Source of the DNA: an uncultured Pelagibacteraceae bacterium | Lineage (GTDB): Bacteria > Pseudomonadota > Alphaproteobacteria > Pelagibacterales > Pelagibacteraceae | DNA: 64,000 bases | Assembly: GCA_902547535.1 (NCBI GenBank) | Contig: CACCOB010000001.1 | Coordinates: 310,001-374,000 of the forward strand | Direction of reading: 5' to 3' | Shown here: in pieces, positions 17,963-26,494 of the stretch | How the letters are laid out: each line of letters begins with the position of its first letter | How positions within the stretch are numbered: the first letter of the stretch is position 1 | Made by a program: the position numbers and the translations under genes | Notes under the pieces: generated by a model | Seen by the model: only the letters and a program-made list of their open reading frames with translations | The model's database searches: none | Told to the model about the DNA's origin: nothing

Positions 17963-19179
17963 AAATAGAGAATATAAAAGATGAGTTTCCAATATTTGAT
18001 GAAAAAATTCTAAATAATGATTTAGTCTATTTAGATAGCGCTAACTCATCACAAAAACCAAAAGTTGTAGCTGATAAAATAAATGAATTTTATACTAAAC
18101 AATTTTCAAATGTTGGGAGAAGTGTTCATTATTTAGCAGTTGCAGCGACAAACTTATATGAAAATACAAGATCATCTGTGCAAAAATACATCAATGCAAA
18201 AGATAAAAATGAAATAGTATTTACTAAAGGAGCAACTGAAGCATTAAATTTAGTAGCTAATACTTTAGGGCAAAAATATCTCAATGATGGTGATGAAATT
18301 TTAATTACAGAGCTTGAACATCATTCAAATTATGTACCTTGGCATTTCTTAAGAAAGTCAAAAAATATAAAAATTAACTTCGCTGAGGTAAATGATAATG
18401 GAGATATTTCTCTTGAAGATATTGAAAAAAAATTAACATCTAAGACTAAAGTAATAGCAATAACTCATTTATCTAACGTTACGGGAGCAATATTGCCTGT
18501 TAAAGAAATAACAGATTTAGCTCATTCTAAAGGAATAATAGTTGTAATTGATGGTTGTCAGGGAGCTCCTCATCTTAAATTAGATATGCAAGACTTAGAT
18601 TGTGATTTTTATGCAATATCATGCCATAAAATGTATGGGCCTACTGGACTAGGTGTTTTGTACGGTAAAAAGAAGTGGTTAGAAGAACTGCCACCCTATC
18701 AAGGCGGAGGTGGAATGATTAGAGAAGTAAAAAAAGATAAAATATCATATGGTGATTTACCAAATAAATATGAGGCTGGAACCATGGCTACAGCTCAAGT
18801 TATTGCATTTGATCAGTCAATAAAGTTTATGGAGAGGATTGGTATAGAGAATATCATGAAACATGAAGCTGATTTAGTTGAGTATGGTCAAGAGCTATTA
18901 CAAAAAAATAATTCAGTTAAATTAATTGGTAATCCAAAAAATAAAGGCGGAGTTCTATCTTTCACAATAGAGGGTGTTCATCCACATGATATTGCAACAA
19001 TACTTGATGAAGACGGAGTTGCAATAAGAGCAGGCCATCATTGTTGTCAAATATTACATGATAAATTAAATATACCTGCTAGTGCAAGAGCGTCGGTTGG
19101 AATTTATAATACTAAAGATGACTTAGATAAACTAAATGAATCTATTAAACATTGTAAAAAAATATTTAATTTAAAATGA
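17959..19179 (+). CDS. sufS: Cysteine desulfurase SufS
   Basis: SufS is the PLP-dependent enzyme taking sulfur from cysteine for cluster assembly. The 406-residue protein has TKGATEALNLVA, ELEHHSNYVPW, the PLP-binding lysine K224 in SCHKMYGPTG, and RAGHHCCQ with the persulfide-carrying cysteine at C362. The active-site Cys position matches group II desulfurases (E. coli SufS C364). Start overlaps sufD by 4 nt, and the next gene is the SufU-type sulfur acceptor. Confidence 0.97.
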   Translation: MKIENIKDEFPIFDEKILNNDLVYLDSANSSQKPKVVADKINEFYTKQFSNVGRSVHYLAVAATNLYENTRSSVQKYINAKDKNEIVFTKGATEALNLVANTLGQKYLNDGDEILITELEHHSNYVPWHFLRKSKNIKINFAEVNDNGDISLEDIEKKLTSKTKVIAITHLSNVTGAILPVKEITDLAHSKGIIVVIDGCQGAPHLKLDMQDLDCDFYAISCHKMYGPTGLGVLYGKKKWLEELPPYQGGGGMIREVKKDKISYGDLPNKYEAGTMATAQVIAFDQSIKFMERIGIENIMKHEADLVEYGQELLQKNNSVKLIGNPKNKGGVLSFTIEGVHPHDIATILDEDGVAIRAGHHCCQILHDKLNIPASARASVGIYNTKDDLDKLNESIKHCKKIFNLK

Positions 19180-19640
19180 ACTTAAAAGAACTTTATCAAG
19201 AAATTATTTTAGAACATGGGAAAAATCCAAGGAATCTTGGAAAAGTACATGAGTTCAATAAAGATGCAAAAGGTCATAACCCTTTATGTGGAGACAATGT
19301 TCATGTTTATCTTAAATTAAATGGACAAAAAATAGTTGAGGATATTTCATTTGAGGGAAGTGGATGTGCTATTTCAATGGCATCAGCCTCAATCATGACT
19401 GATTTAATTAAAGGGAAAAATGAACACGAGGCTAAAGAGATAGTTGAAGATTTTTTAGCAATGATAAAAGAAAATCCAGACTTGAAATCAGAATACTTAA
19501 AAGAAGATGAGAAAACTAAATTAATGTGTTTATCTGGTGTTAAACAATATCCAATGAGAGTTAAGTGTGCAACATTATCGTGGCATACTTTTACATCTGC
19601 AATGGATAATTCAAAGGAAATCACTAATACCGAGTCTTAA
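19176..19640 (+). CDS. sufU: SufU-type sulfur acceptor/scaffold
   Basis: This 154-residue IscU-fold protein accepts sulfur from SufS. Conserved ligands are C38 and D40 (LCGDNVHVYL), C64 (GSGCAISMASASIM) and C131 (RVKCATLSWHT), the Cys-Asp-Cys-Cys zinc set of SufU. The insertion between the second and third Cys (about 18-20 residues longer than IscU) fits SufU rather than IscU. It overlaps sufS by 4 nt. No sufE is present, so SufU is the likely sulfur relay. Confidence 0.92.
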   Translation: MNLKELYQEIILEHGKNPRNLGKVHEFNKDAKGHNPLCGDNVHVYLKLNGQKIVEDISFEGSGCAISMASASIMTDLIKGKNEHEAKEIVEDFLAMIKENPDLKSEYLKEDEKTKLMCLSGVKQYPMRVKCATLSWHTFTSAMDNSKEITNTES

Positions 19641-19644
19641 TATT

Positions 19645-19941
19645 ATGGAATTAAAAGAAAAAGTAATTGAAGAAATAAAAAAAATTTATGATCCTGAAAT
19701 ACCAATAAATATTTACGAACTTGGATTAATTTATGATATTAATGTAGATGGAAAAAATATCAGTGTAAAAATGACATTAACAACTCCAAACTGTCCAGTT
19801 GCAGAAAGTTTGCCAAAAGAAGTTAAAGATAGTATTATGCAACTAGAAGAGGTTGACAAAGTAGATTTAGATTTAGTTTGGGAACCACCATGGGATAAGT
19901 CCATGATGTCAGAGGCAGCAAAATTAGAATTAAACTTATGA
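19645..19941 (+). CDS. sufT: SufT-type MIP18/DUF59 Fe-S assembly protein
   Basis: The 98-residue protein has the DUF59 hallmarks DPEIPINIYELGLIYDI and MTLTTPNCPVAESLP with the conserved C50. In Suf operons this family (SufT) helps mature Fe-S proteins under high demand. The frame is open back to 19567, but that extension overlaps sufU in another frame and is not family-like, so ATG 19645 is chosen, 4 nt after the sufU stop. It overlaps sufA by 4 nt. Confidence 0.9.
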   Translation: MELKEKVIEEIKKIYDPEIPINIYELGLIYDINVDGKNISVKMTLTTPNCPVAESLPKEVKDSIMQLEEVDKVDLDLVWEPPWDKSMMSEAAKLELNL

Positions 19942-20273
19942 CAAAACAAGTTATATCATTAAGCGATCAAGCAGCAGATAGGATAAAAGAAATTATGTCT
20001 TCTGCTGATAATGAATCTATTGGTGTTAGAGTTGGAGTAAAATCAGGTGGATGCGCAGGAATGTCTTATATCATGGAATATACCAAGGAAATAAACCCTA
20101 ACGATGAAGTTATTGAAGATAAAGGAGTGAAAGTTTTCATAGATCCAGCAGCAGTAATGTATCTTTTTGGAACTGAAATGGATTACAAAAAAGAAGAATT
20201 TTCATCACAATTTGTTTTTAATAATCCAAATGAAACTGAAAGATGCGGTTGTGGAGAATCTTTTAAAATTTAA
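19938..20273 (+). CDS. sufA: A-type Fe-S carrier protein (SufA/IscA/ErpA family)
   Basis: This A-type carrier delivers clusters to target apoproteins. The 111-residue protein has the three conserved cysteines at C39 (GGCAGMSY), C103 and C105 (CGCGESF). Length and motif spacing are standard. It is the last gene of the iscR-sufBCDSUTA operon and is coupled to sufT by a 4-nt overlap. Whether it is orthologous to SufA, IscA or ErpA cannot be decided by eye, so the symbol follows the operon context. Confidence 0.92.
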   Translation: MTKQVISLSDQAADRIKEIMSSADNESIGVRVGVKSGGCAGMSYIMEYTKEINPNDEVIEDKGVKVFIDPAAVMYLFGTEMDYKKEEFSSQFVFNNPNETERCGCGESFKI

Positions 20274-20277
20274 TTAA

Positions 20278-20415
20278 TTATTGGTAATAAGAAATAAACC
20301 AATATTGGCCTCTCTTATTCATAGAATAAGTTTTATTTTTTCTACGCTTAGACTTCCTAATTTCAGGTTTTTTATAACCAATTATATTTTTTAAGGTTGA
20401 TATGAACTTAGTCAT
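20278..20415 (-). CDS. Possible small basic protein (45 residues)
   Basis: This short open frame fills most of the 229-nt gap between sufA and glnA. The predicted product is 45 residues, strongly basic in the middle (IRKSKRRKNK), with an aromatic C-terminus (GQYWFISYYQ). I recognise no family. There is no convincing Shine-Dalgarno sequence before the ATG at 20415. A TATATAA-like box lies about 10 nt upstream and could be a promoter for a leaderless or poorly led transcript. It may be a chance frame. Confidence 0.35.
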   Translation of the reverse strand: MTKFISTLKNIIGYKKPEIRKSKRRKNKTYSMNKRGQYWFISYYQ

Positions 20416-20455
20416 ATCTTTATATAGCAAAACTGAATGAAATTAGAATTCTAAT

Positions 20456-20490
20456 ATGGGAATACCTGATATTACTGCAGGTAATCCCAT
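20456..20490 (-). terminator. Hairpin after glnA
   Basis: Arms ATGGGAATACCTG (20456-20468) and CAGGTAATCCCAT (20478-20490) are complementary at 12 of 13 positions around a 9-nt loop, just beyond the glnA stop. There is no clean U-tract after it on the glnA strand, so it may stabilise the 3' end of glnA mRNA rather than act as a strong intrinsic terminator. Confidence 0.6.
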
Positions 20491-20502
20491 AAAATAAGCT
20501 TT

Positions 20503-21909
20503 TTAACAGCTATAATACATGTCGAATTCAATAGGGTGCGGCGTATGTTCAAAATTATGAATTTCTTCATATTTAAGTTCTATGTACGCATCTATTTGAT
20601 CATCAGTAAATACATTACCTTGAGTTAAGAAACTTCTATCTTTATCCAAAGCTTCCATTGCTTCTCTTAAAGAACCGCAAACAGTTGGTACTTTTTTAAC
20701 TTGCTTTTCTGATAAAGCATAAAGATCTTTGTCGAACGATTTACCTGGATCAATTTTATTTTTTATTCCATCAATTCCAGCCATAAGCATAGAAGCAAAT
20801 GTTAAATATGGATTTCCTGATGCATCTGGGAATCTTATTTCACATCTTGCACCTTTTTTGCTTAATGTGATTGGAATTCTACATGATGCTGATCTGTTTC
20901 TCGCAGAATATGCAAGTAAAACTGGAGCTTCAAATCCTGGTATTAATCTTTTGTAACTATTTGTAGTAGCATTAGCAAATGCATTAATCGCTTTTGCATG
21001 CTTTAATACTCCACCAATATAGTAAAGAGCAGTCTGTGATAATCCAGCATATTTGTTTCCAGAAAATACCGGAGTTTTACCTTTCCAAATTGATTGGTGA
21101 GTATGCATTCCAGAACCATTGTCTCCTTTAACAGGCTTAGGCATAAAAGTTGCAGTTTTACCAAAAGAGTGAGAAACCATTTGAACTACATATTTATATA
21201 GTTGAACGTTGTCTGCTTGATCAACCAACGTTCCAAATAACATTCCAAGTTCATGTTGACTTGGAGCAACTTCATGGTGGTGTTTTTCTACAGTAATTCC
21301 AACATCTCTTAGTCCTTTAAGATATTCACCTCTCATATCTTGAGCACTATCTACTGGTGGTACAGGAAAATATCCTCCTTTTACTCCAGGTCTATGACCC
21401 ATGTTTCCATTGTCGTAAGATTTTCCAGAGTTATAAGGACCTTCTGTACTATCAATTGAAAAACTTGTTTCATTCATATCGTTTTTAATTCTTACATCAT
21501 CAAAAACGAAAAATTCAGGCTCTGGCCCAAAGTAAGCTGTATCACCTATACCTGTTTTCTTTAAATAAGCTTCAGCTTTTTTTGCAATTCCTCTTGGATC
21601 TCTTTCATAGGGATCTCTCTTAACTGCATCTAAAATATCGCAAAATAAAATTAATGTATTATGAGATGTATAAGGATCTATTACTTTTCTACCTAAATCA
21701 GGCTTTAATATCATGTCTGACTCATTAATTGCTTTCCATCCTGCAATTGATGATCCATCAAAAAATACACCGTCATTTAGCATTCCTTCATCTACGATAG
21801 TTGTATCCATTGTTAAATGTTGAAGTTTACCTCTTGGGTCTGTAAATCTAAGATCCACAAACTCAATATTCTTAGACTTAATCAATTTTAGTACGTCCTT
21901 AGCGCTCAT
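20503..21909 (-). CDS. glnA: Glutamine synthetase type I
   Basis: GlnA makes glutamine from glutamate, ammonia and ATP, the main ammonia-assimilation step. The 468-residue protein has DGSSIAGW, YFGPEPEFFVFD, the latch KHHHEVAPSQHELG, NGSGMHTHQS and NRSASCRIP. A tyrosine at the adenylylation position (Y397, DLYALS) is kept, so control by GlnE is possible in principle. The ATG at 21909 is preceded by AGGAGA 4 nt away, a strong ribosome site. It stands alone, with a 142-nt upstream region and a hairpin downstream. Confidence 0.98.
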   Translation of the reverse strand: MSAKDVLKLIKSKNIEFVDLRFTDPRGKLQHLTMDTTIVDEGMLNDGVFFDGSSIAGWKAINESDMILKPDLGRKVIDPYTSHNTLILFCDILDAVKRDPYERDPRGIAKKAEAYLKKTGIGDTAYFGPEPEFFVFDDVRIKNDMNETSFSIDSTEGPYNSGKSYDNGNMGHRPGVKGGYFPVPPVDSAQDMRGEYLKGLRDVGITVEKHHHEVAPSQHELGMLFGTLVDQADNVQLYKYVVQMVSHSFGKTATFMPKPVKGDNGSGMHTHQSIWKGKTPVFSGNKYAGLSQTALYYIGGVLKHAKAINAFANATTNSYKRLIPGFEAPVLLAYSARNRSASCRIPITLSKKGARCEIRFPDASGNPYLTFASMLMAGIDGIKNKIDPGKSFDKDLYALSEKQVKKVPTVCGSLREAMEALDKDRSFLTQGNVFTDDQIDAYIELKYEEIHNFEHTPHPIEFDMYYSC

Positions 21910-22051
21910 ATTATCTCCTATAAATTTTCTTGTTCTCTTATCAGTTAAGAAAAGATAAATAATGTCTATAAAATAGATATCACTTATGCTTTTTTTACAT
22001 GTATATTAACCTTAAAAATCGCAATTTTTCAATCAATCAAGAGTTGTACTA

Positions 22052-22531
22052 ATGACAGTACTTAATAAAGAACCAGTTAAAAGAGCAAAAGAGGCATTAA
22101 AAAAATTTAATAGTGAAATAAAGGTAATTGAATTAGAACAAACAGCAAGAACAGCAAATGATGCCGCAAATTCATTAAACACTGAGGTTGGTTCAATTGT
22201 TAAAAGTTTATTGTTTAGGAATGAAGAAAATTTTTTTCTTTGTTTAGTATCTGGCGATAAAAGATGTTCTTTAAATAAATTAAAAAAAATTTTTAATAGT
22301 AAAGATTTGAGTATGGCATCTCCTGATGAGGTTAAAGATCAAACAGGTTATACAATAGGAGGAGTTTCACCAGTAGGTCATAAAAATAAATTAGAAATTT
22401 TTGTAGATGAATCTTTAAATAGATTTAAAAACTTGTATGCCGCTGCTGGACATCCAAACTGTATTTTTAAAATAAGTTTTGATGAACTGCTTAATTTAAC
22501 TAATGGAGTAATTAAGGATATTGTAGAATGA
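22052..22531 (+). CDS. YbaK/EbsC-family aminoacyl-tRNA deacylase-like protein
   Basis: The 159-residue protein has the YbaK/ProX editing-domain pattern: TAADAA-like NDAANSLNTEVGSIVKSLLF, LVSGDKRCSLNKL, and YTIGGVSPVGHKNKLEIFVDESL. Members hydrolyse mischarged tRNAs such as Cys-tRNA(Pro), but substrates differ between subgroups and this one is unassigned. It overlaps the following EamA transporter gene by 4 nt, so the two are co-translated. It is divergent from glnA. Confidence 0.88.
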   Translation: MTVLNKEPVKRAKEALKKFNSEIKVIELEQTARTANDAANSLNTEVGSIVKSLLFRNEENFFLCLVSGDKRCSLNKLKKIFNSKDLSMASPDEVKDQTGYTIGGVSPVGHKNKLEIFVDESLNRFKNLYAAAGHPNCIFKISFDELLNLTNGVIKDIVE

Positions 22532-23421
22532 CTTCACCAAAAACGTCTGATTATTTCATTTTAGTTTTGTTATCACTAATTTGGGCTTCAGCTTTTTTCA
22601 ATATTAAAATTGCGACTTACTCTTATGGTCCAATAACGATAGCGTTCTTAAGAATTTTTTTTGGAATGATCCCAGTTTTATTATTATGTTTTTATAAAAA
22701 AATTAAAATTGAAGTCTTTTCAAAAGATTGGAAATGGTTTGCTGCAATTGGAGTTATAAATTTAGTTATTCCATTTTTTTTAATTGCTTACGGGGTACAA
22801 AAAGTCCAAAGTAATTTAGCAGCAATATTAATGTCTACGACTCCTATTAGTGCAACTATTTTAGCTCATTTGTTTATAGATAAAGAAAAAATTAATTTAG
22901 TTAAAATATTAGGAATAATATTAGGATTTTTAGGAATAGTTTATCTTTTTTCTGAAAATCTATTAATTAATGATGAAAACTTATTTTCTGCTTTAATGAT
23001 ATTAGTTGGTTCAACATTTTATGTAATTGGTGGAATATTAACTTTAAAAATAAGTCATAAAAAAAATGAAAATGTTACTGCATCAATATTAATTTGGGGA
23101 ACAATATTCGTTTGTCCAATATCTTTAATTATAGAGCAACCTTGGAATTTAAATCCATCTTTAGAGTCAACTTTGTCTTTAATATATCTTGGAGTATTTC
23201 CTACAGGTATAGCCTGGTTATTGAGATTTATGATATTAAAAAGAAACGGTTTAGTTTTTCAAAGCCAAGTCGCTTATTTAATACCAATATTCGGGGTAAT
23301 TCTTGGATACTTATTTCTTAACGAATTAGTTACTTCAAAAATATTAATTTCATTATTTGTTGTTATACTTGGAATATATTTTGTCAAAAAATCAGGAGAC
23401 AAAAAAATAGAAGGAATTTAA
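22528..23421 (+). CDS. EamA/DMT-family permease
   Basis: This 297-residue inner-membrane protein has about ten hydrophobic segments in two EamA repeats. The first repeat carries LLSLIWASAFFNIKIATYSYGP and the second begins near residue 150. It fits the drug/metabolite transporter superfamily, often metabolite or amino-acid exporters. The substrate is not predictable. It is coupled to the YbaK-like gene and ends 3 nt before the convergent dehydrogenase gene. Confidence 0.88.
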   Translation: MTSPKTSDYFILVLLSLIWASAFFNIKIATYSYGPITIAFLRIFFGMIPVLLLCFYKKIKIEVFSKDWKWFAAIGVINLVIPFFLIAYGVQKVQSNLAAILMSTTPISATILAHLFIDKEKINLVKILGIILGFLGIVYLFSENLLINDENLFSALMILVGSTFYVIGGILTLKISHKKNENVTASILIWGTIFVCPISLIIEQPWNLNPSLESTLSLIYLGVFPTGIAWLLRFMILKRNGLVFQSQVAYLIPIFGVILGYLFLNELVTSKILISLFVVILGIYFVKKSGDKKIEGI

Positions 23422-23424
23422 ATT

Positions 23425-24435
23425 TTAATAAATCAATTTTTCAAACCTTTTCGACTTGATAGAGTTCATTGCTCCCTCTGCCAATATAATTGATTTTCTT
23501 CCATCTTCAAAAACTGCTCTAGGTTTTATGTTTTTTCTACAAAATTTTGCTAGATCGAACAATTGTAGTTTAAAAGCCTCCGAATATCTTTCAATAAAGA
23601 AGTGAAGAAGAGGTGATTTACTATTTGTTGAGCTTTTTGAAAAATAATTTATTTCATCATTTCTTTTATTGTCTGAAACAAGCATTCCTTTATTTCCAAA
23701 TAATTCAACTCTTTGATCATATCCAAAACTACAATGTCTTGAATTTGTTATAACACATTGAACCCCTTTTTTTGATTTAAGTATTGTAGTTGCCAATTCA
23801 TAATCATTAATTTTATTAAAACGTTTATCTGATAAGTTGCTACCCATAGCAAATATTGATTGGAATTCATCTTTTCCTAAATAATATCTTGCAAGATCAA
23901 AATCGTGAATCATCATATCTTTAAATATCCCACCTGAACTTTTTAGATATTTAAGTGAAGGAGGAGAAGGATCTCGACTAGTAATTATAATTTTTTCTAA
24001 TCGTCCAATTTTTTGTTTTAAATGTAGTTTTAATGAATGGTGTCCAAAGTCATATCTTCTATTGAAGCCTATTTGCACTTTTGGTTTAAGTCTTTTTATT
24101 CTTTTAAGACAAGAATTAATTTTTTTTACATTTAGATCTAAAGGTTTTTCACAAAAAATAATTTTATTTTTTTTAACACCTTGCTCAATAAATTTTAAAT
24201 GTGTAGGTGTGCTTGACGCAATAAATATACAGTCAATATCTTTATCATTGAAAGCCAGATCAGGCTTATTTATTGAAGTAACATTATATTTATTAGAGAT
24301 TTTTTTTAATAAATCTTTGTTAAGGTCAAAGACATATTTTAACTCAAATTCTCTATTTTCAATTAAATTTTTTGCATGCATTTGGCCAATTCTGCCAAGA
24401 CCAAGTAAAGCAACTTTTATTTTATTTTTATCCAC
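23425..24435 (-). CDS. Gfo/Idh/MocA oxidoreductase, inositol 2-dehydrogenase-like
   Basis: This NAD(P)-dependent sugar/polyol dehydrogenase has 336 residues. The N-terminal Rossmann motif is LLGLGRIGQMHAKNL, and the catalytic-region motif FCEKPLDL contains the family EKP lysine. GFNRRYDFGH and MMIHDFDLARYYLG supply the substrate-binding His/Asp region, as in IolG. Conversion of myo-inositol to scyllo-inosose is plausible because iolE and iolD are close, but other polyols are possible. It overlaps the next Gfo/Idh gene by 19 nt in one minus-strand operon. Confidence 0.85.
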   Translation of the reverse strand: MDKNKIKVALLGLGRIGQMHAKNLIENREFELKYVFDLNKDLLKKISNKYNVTSINKPDLAFNDKDIDCIFIASSTPTHLKFIEQGVKKNKIIFCEKPLDLNVKKINSCLKRIKRLKPKVQIGFNRRYDFGHHSLKLHLKQKIGRLEKIIITSRDPSPPSLKYLKSSGGIFKDMMIHDFDLARYYLGKDEFQSIFAMGSNLSDKRFNKINDYELATTILKSKKGVQCVITNSRHCSFGYDQRVELFGNKGMLVSDNKRNDEINYFSKSSTNSKSPLLHFFIERYSEAFKLQLFDLAKFCRKNIKPRAVFEDGRKSIILAEGAMNSIKSKRFEKLIY

Positions 24436-25562
24436 GCTTTTCTTTTATTTGAAATTTTACACGCTTCAATAAACTTTGCGGTTTCAAGTCCTTCATGTTC
24501 ATTTGGAAAAAACCACCTTTTTTTAGATCTAGTTCTTAATGACTCTGCAAATTCTTTGTAAATGTTTGCAAAAGCATCTAAGTAACCCTCTGGATGTCCA
24601 TATTTAATTCTTGAAAAGTTTTTTGATAGTTCTGCATTAAAAAAACCTCTTTCCAAAAATTTTACAGCACCTTTTAATGGATTAAATTTAAGATAACCTG
24701 GATCATTTTGAACCCATTCTATACTGCCTTTTGTGCCAAATATCCTAAACCTTAAACCATAAACACCACCTCTTGCCATAACACTTGTCCAAAGTATACC
24801 TTTTGCATTGTTATTAAAGTTAATCATTACTTGCGCATTGTTATCCATTTTAATAGTTTTTGAAACTTGTTTGATATCAGCAAACACATTTCTACCTCTT
24901 AATCCAGAAACATAGCATGCTATGTGATAAGCGTGAGATCCAATCTCGTTTAACACTGCTGAGGTCCCGACTATTTTTCTATTTATTTTCCATTTTAATA
25001 TTTTTTTTACATTTTTTTTATTCACTGTTTTTCCATCCGTCCAATCTTGAACATACTCTACATTAACATATTCAACTTTTCCTATTTTCCCTTTTTCGAC
25101 CAATACTTTTGCTTCTCTAACCATCGGATATGCTGAATAATTATGAGTTAATGCATATTTTATATTTTTATTTGATTTAATTTTTTTAAAAAGTTTTTTT
25201 GCTTGTGGTAGATCACCTGCAAATGGCTTGTCAGATATTATGTGAATATTTTTGTCTATAAATTTTTCTGCAATAATTTGGTGACTTGAAGGTGGAGTCA
25301 TAATCGCTACAACCTCAATACCATCAGGTCTTAGAGCCTCTTTATCAGCCATTTCTTGATAATTTGAGTAACATCTATCTTTATCAATTCCTATTTTTTT
25401 TCCAAAAGTCTTTGAAATGTTTGAATTTCTTGAAAAAACTCCTGAAGCAATTTCATATTCGTCATCAAATCTTGAGGAAATTCTATGGACATGTCCTATC
25501 CATGATTTTGGACCACCGCCAACAATGCCTAATTTAATTTTTTTGCCTTTAATTAATCTCAT
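24417..25562 (-). CDS. Gfo/Idh/MocA-family oxidoreductase
   Basis: The 381-residue dehydrogenase starts with LGIVGGGPKSWIGHVHRISS, a Rossmann variant seen in a subgroup near inositol or sugar-catabolism genes. ISDKPFAGDL stands where EKP is usual; the lysine is kept. The open frame reaches 25760, but the added 66 residues are non-family and overlap iolE on the other strand, so ATG 25562 is chosen. It is divergent from iolE by 29 nt. The likely substrate is a cyclitol or an oxidised sugar, judged from context only. Confidence 0.85.
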   Translation of the reverse strand: MRLIKGKKIKLGIVGGGPKSWIGHVHRISSRFDDEYEIASGVFSRNSNISKTFGKKIGIDKDRCYSNYQEMADKEALRPDGIEVVAIMTPPSSHQIIAEKFIDKNIHIISDKPFAGDLPQAKKLFKKIKSNKNIKYALTHNYSAYPMVREAKVLVEKGKIGKVEYVNVEYVQDWTDGKTVNKKNVKKILKWKINRKIVGTSAVLNEIGSHAYHIACYVSGLRGRNVFADIKQVSKTIKMDNNAQVMINFNNNAKGILWTSVMARGGVYGLRFRIFGTKGSIEWVQNDPGYLKFNPLKGAVKFLERGFFNAELSKNFSRIKYGHPEGYLDAFANIYKEFAESLRTRSKKRWFFPNEHEGLETAKFIEACKISNKRKAWIKIK

Positions 25563-25591
25563 GATCAAATATCTTAGCAAATATAAAAAAT

Positions 25592-26494
25592 ATGTCAGTA
25601 AAATTAGGAATAGCACCAATAGCGTGGAGCAATGATGACATGCCTGAACTTGGTGGGGACACTCCTCTGGAACAATGTTTATCGGAGGCAAGTCAGGCTG
25701 GGTATATAGGTATAGAGTCAGGTGGAAAATTTCCAAAAACATCTGAGGAATTATTACCAAAACTAGATAAGTATAATTTAAAATTATGTTCTGGATGGTA
25801 CAGCGGAAATCTTAGAAAAAATTCTGTTGAAGAAGAAAAAAAATTAATTCAAAACCAACTTCAATTATTTAAAGACTGTGAAGCTCCATGTATTGTATTT
25901 GCTGAAGTTTTTGAATCTATACAAGGCGATCCAACAAAAAAACTCTCAAGTAGACCAAAAATGTCTAATGATGAATGGAGAGATTATTGTATAAAAATAT
26001 CTGAACTTGCAAGATTTCTTGAAGATGAAGGTATGCCATTAGCATATCACCATCATATGGGTACAGTAATAGAAACAGAAGAAGAAACTATTAGATTGCT
26101 AGAAAATACAAATGACAGTGTAAAATTAACTTTAGATACCGGTCATATGTTATTTGCTAGAGGAAATTCTATAAATATAATTAATAAATTTAAAGAAAGA
26201 GTAATCCATATTCACTGCAAAGATATTAGAGAAGAAGTGTTAAAAAAAGCCCTGTCTGAAGATTTAAGTTTTAGAGATGCTTTTTTAGCGGGTGCTTTTA
26301 CTGTGCCTGGCGATGGGTGTATCGACTATAAACCTCTGTTTGATATTTTGAAAAAAAATAACTATCAAGGTTGGCTGGTTGTAGAGGCTGAGCAAGACCC
26401 AAAAAAAGCAAATCCTCTTAAGTATGCAATTATGGGTTACAATTATATTGCAGATACTTTAAAGAAATCAAATTTAGAGATTGATAAACTATAA
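25592..26494 (+). CDS. iolE: Inosose dehydratase IolE-like
   Basis: IolE removes water from scyllo-inosose to give 3D-(3,5/4)-trihydroxycyclohexane-1,2-dione. The 300-residue xylose-isomerase-like TIM barrel starts KLGIAPIAWSNDDMPELGGDTPLEQCL, very close to IolE proteins. It has AYHHHMGTVIET, LTLDTGHMLFA and VHIHCKDIR, the metal-binding His/Glu/Asp set. It stands between two dehydrogenase operons; iolD, which uses its product, is at 34390. Its 3' end overlaps the convergent dehydrogenase by 6 nt. Confidence 0.9.
   Translation: MSVKLGIAPIAWSNDDMPELGGDTPLEQCLSEASQAGYIGIESGGKFPKTSEELLPKLDKYNLKLCSGWYSGNLRKNSVEEEKKLIQNQLQLFKDCEAPCIVFAEVFESIQGDPTKKLSSRPKMSNDEWRDYCIKISELARFLEDEGMPLAYHHHMGTVIETEEETIRLLENTNDSVKLTLDTGHMLFARGNSINIINKFKERVIHIHCKDIREEVLKKALSEDLSFRDAFLAGAFTVPGDGCIDYKPLFDILKKNNYQGWLVVEAEQDPKKANPLKYAIMGYNYIADTLKKSNLEIDKL

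Noticed and set aside
25563..25760. Sixty-six-residue N-terminal extension of the second Gfo/Idh gene
   Set aside because: It is antisense to iolE, rich in Cys/His/Leu without family likeness, and the Rossmann start follows directly after ATG 25562.
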